Source: Bacteroidota bacterium (lineage in GTDB: Bacteria > Bacteroidota > Bacteroidia > Bacteroidales > VadinHA17). From it: 7,146 nucleotides of DNA. How positions within the stretch are numbered: the stretch's first letter is position 1; each line of letters opens with the position of its first letter. The notes under the pieces were generated by a model. The model was not told the origin of the DNA, searched no databases, and saw only the letters and a list, made by a program, of their open reading frames with translations. Below, piece after piece: positions 6,170 to 7,146 of this stretch. The position numbers and the translations under genes were made by a program. The stretch covers positions 1-7,146 of the forward strand of contig VGGM01000077.1 of NCBI GenBank assembly GCA_016868515.1, given 5' to 3'.

Positions 6170-7084
6170 TCATCTTCCTGCAATTAAGTCGTCACGAATT
6201 GTCTTTGTTAACTCTATAATGCCGAGTAACTGCTGATCGGTCATTTCAACAACACTCTCTTCATGCTGTATTACTGTGAGCCGGCCATCTACCTCAATGG
6301 CCTCGGGTTCACCAAGAGTGTAGGTTATCTTTATATCCCTGTATTTTTCCCTGAGATTCTCCATCTTTTCGCATAGCCTTGTATAATCCCGGCTGCTGGT
6401 GCAATAGGGTTTAAGGAGCATTATCAGGTCGTTCAGGATAATTTTCTGTTCACCTATCCTGTTTTTCAGGATGTCATCGGGGTAGTGCCTGACTACCTGT
6501 GTTGCGAGATACTGGGCTTCAATCCATACGCCGGTTATCATCAGGGCAGAGAGGTGTCCGCGCTGTCCCTCGCGGAGATATTCATCAATATGGTTGTATG
6601 ATTGTACCGAAATGAATAGCAGGGAGTCGATGTTTGACCTGCCTTCCGACAGCCGCTTAATGGTTTCAAAGTCGAAGAACTGACCAACCCTTATACCGTC
6701 GGCAAGCTTTTTAATTGACTGAAGTACTTCAACCGAGTTGCCGGTTCTTTCATACATGTTGAGGTAACCCAGGTCGGCGCCATAGATTCCCAGTTTTAGG
6801 GCTTTCTCAAAGTTGGTGCTGAGACGGTCGACATCGCGGGTTGAAGCGAGGTATTCGGGTGAGAACGGAACACTCAGGGATTGCAGTATTGCAGAAATCT
6901 CAACCGGCGACGACATGTTCCTCACAATGTCATCGATGGCTTCATCGCTCAGCTTTTCAGCATCAGAAATGGAGAAGGTATCAGCGTCGGGAAAGACAAA
7001 CTGTGTGTTGCGGCCTGATTTTTCCTTGCAGGAACCAATGATTATTCCTGAAAGTAATACCAGTATGAGAAAGCGGTTTCCCAT
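6170..7084 (-). CDS. Helical lipoprotein, conserved Bacteroidota type, function unknown
   Basis: The 304-residue product starts with a lipoprotein signal peptide: MGNR, a hydrophobic stretch (5-16), then IGSC with the lipid-carrying cysteine at 19. Residues after it are KEK, which is not a clear surface-export signal, so the side of the outer membrane cannot be told. The mature protein is mostly helical, with amphipathic stretches such as 42-58, 117-129, 205-225 and 232-248. Recognisable blocks are SSPVEISAILQSLSVPFS (58-75), LGIYGADLGYLNMYE (98-112), GQFFDFETIKRL (134-145) and RIGEQKIILNDLIMLLKPY (209-227). I recall similar blocks in uncharacterised Bacteroidota lipoproteins, but no function or Pfam name. 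There are two further cysteines, C228 and C238. It is the first gene of an operon with the secreted protein downstream. The start at 7084 gives a signal peptide of correct size. Confidence 0.87.
   Translation of the reverse strand: MGNRFLILVLLSGIIIGSCKEKSGRNTQFVFPDADTFSISDAEKLSDEAIDDIVRNMSSPVEISAILQSLSVPFSPEYLASTRDVDRLSTNFEKALKLGIYGADLGYLNMYERTGNSVEVLQSIKKLADGIRVGQFFDFETIKRLSEGRSNIDSLLFISVQSYNHIDEYLREGQRGHLSALMITGVWIEAQYLATQVVRHYPDDILKNRIGEQKIILNDLIMLLKPYCTSSRDYTRLCEKMENLREKYRDIKITYTLGEPEAIEVDGRLTVIQHEESVVEMTDQQLLGIIELTKTIRDDLIAGR
6174..6179 (-). promoter_or_regulatory. Ribosome binding site of the secreted protein, inside the lipoprotein gene
   Basis: On the minus strand AGGAAG ends five bases before the ATG at 6168. 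It lies within the last codons of the upstream lipoprotein gene, followed by that gene's TGA and one base. This layout fits translational coupling, and it fixes the ATG at 6168 as the start. Confidence 0.6.
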
Positions 7085-7106
7085 ATTGCTGACTGTTGAT
7101 TATAAA

Positions 7107-7114
7107 CAAAAATA
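7107..7114 (-). promoter_or_regulatory. Candidate -7 promoter element of the lipoprotein operon
   Basis: The minus strand reads TATTTTTG, an exact TAnnTTTG match and the same octamer as at the purD promoter. It lies 22 bases before the ATG at 7084, so the leader would be about 16 bases. No good TTTG -33 box is visible 19-23 bases upstream, which lowers confidence. Confidence 0.5.
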
Positions 7115-7146
7115 TGAATTTTAGTAATCTAACCTGCATTATTCAT

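Noticed and set aside
6813..7124. A 103-codon plus-strand open frame opposite the lipoprotein signal region
   Set aside because: It covers the lipoprotein start and its promoter on the other strand and shows no protein-like features.
7129..7146. Possible 3' end of another minus-strand gene at the right edge (ending GCAGGTTAG)
   Set aside because: Only five codons before a TAG are visible, which cannot be told from chance.

Overview
The window looks like ordinary chromosome from a member of the Bacteroidota, probably a Bacteroidales-type lineage. Three lines of sequence evidence support this. Two large membrane proteins resemble families I know mainly from this phylum (DUF2723 and DUF6427). 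The upstream regions carry the Bacteroidota -7 element TAnnTTTG, in one case with an exact TTTG box 19 bases upstream. There is also a lipoprotein with a classical lipobox and no strong Shine-Dalgarno site. Base composition looks even, and I see no transposase, integrase, phage gene, CRISPR array, tRNA or rRNA. Nothing suggests a mobile island.

Left part (1-3321): the 5' end of a secreted-protein gene leaves the window on the minus strand. It is divergent from a 1019-residue GT-C-type membrane glycosyltransferase of the DUF2723/TMEM260 family, a candidate protein O-mannosyltransferase. The 131-base divergent spacer holds a promoter-like element for each side and two adjacent perfect 10-bp palindromes, which are candidate operator sites.

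Centre (3322-5727): a 144-base spacer with two weak hairpins leads into a very clean Bacteroidota promoter, a good ribosome binding site, and purD (phosphoribosylamine-glycine ligase, purine synthesis). Three bases after purD begins a 328-residue polytopic membrane protein resembling DUF6427, so these two are probably co-transcribed. The membrane protein's function is unknown.

Right part (5737-7146): a two-gene minus-strand operon converges on the purD operon with only 9 bases between stop codons. Its first gene is a 304-residue helical lipoprotein. One base after that stop begins a 143-residue secreted beta-rich protein. Neither has a known function. The near-zero spacing makes a joint envelope role the best candidate for something undescribed here.

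No complete novel defence, mobile or secondary-metabolite system is visible. The notable points are the palindrome pair in the divergent spacer, the coupled lipoprotein/secreted-protein pair, the purD-linked membrane protein, and the putative glycosyltransferase with D-S/T-type acceptor motifs in its own soluble domain.
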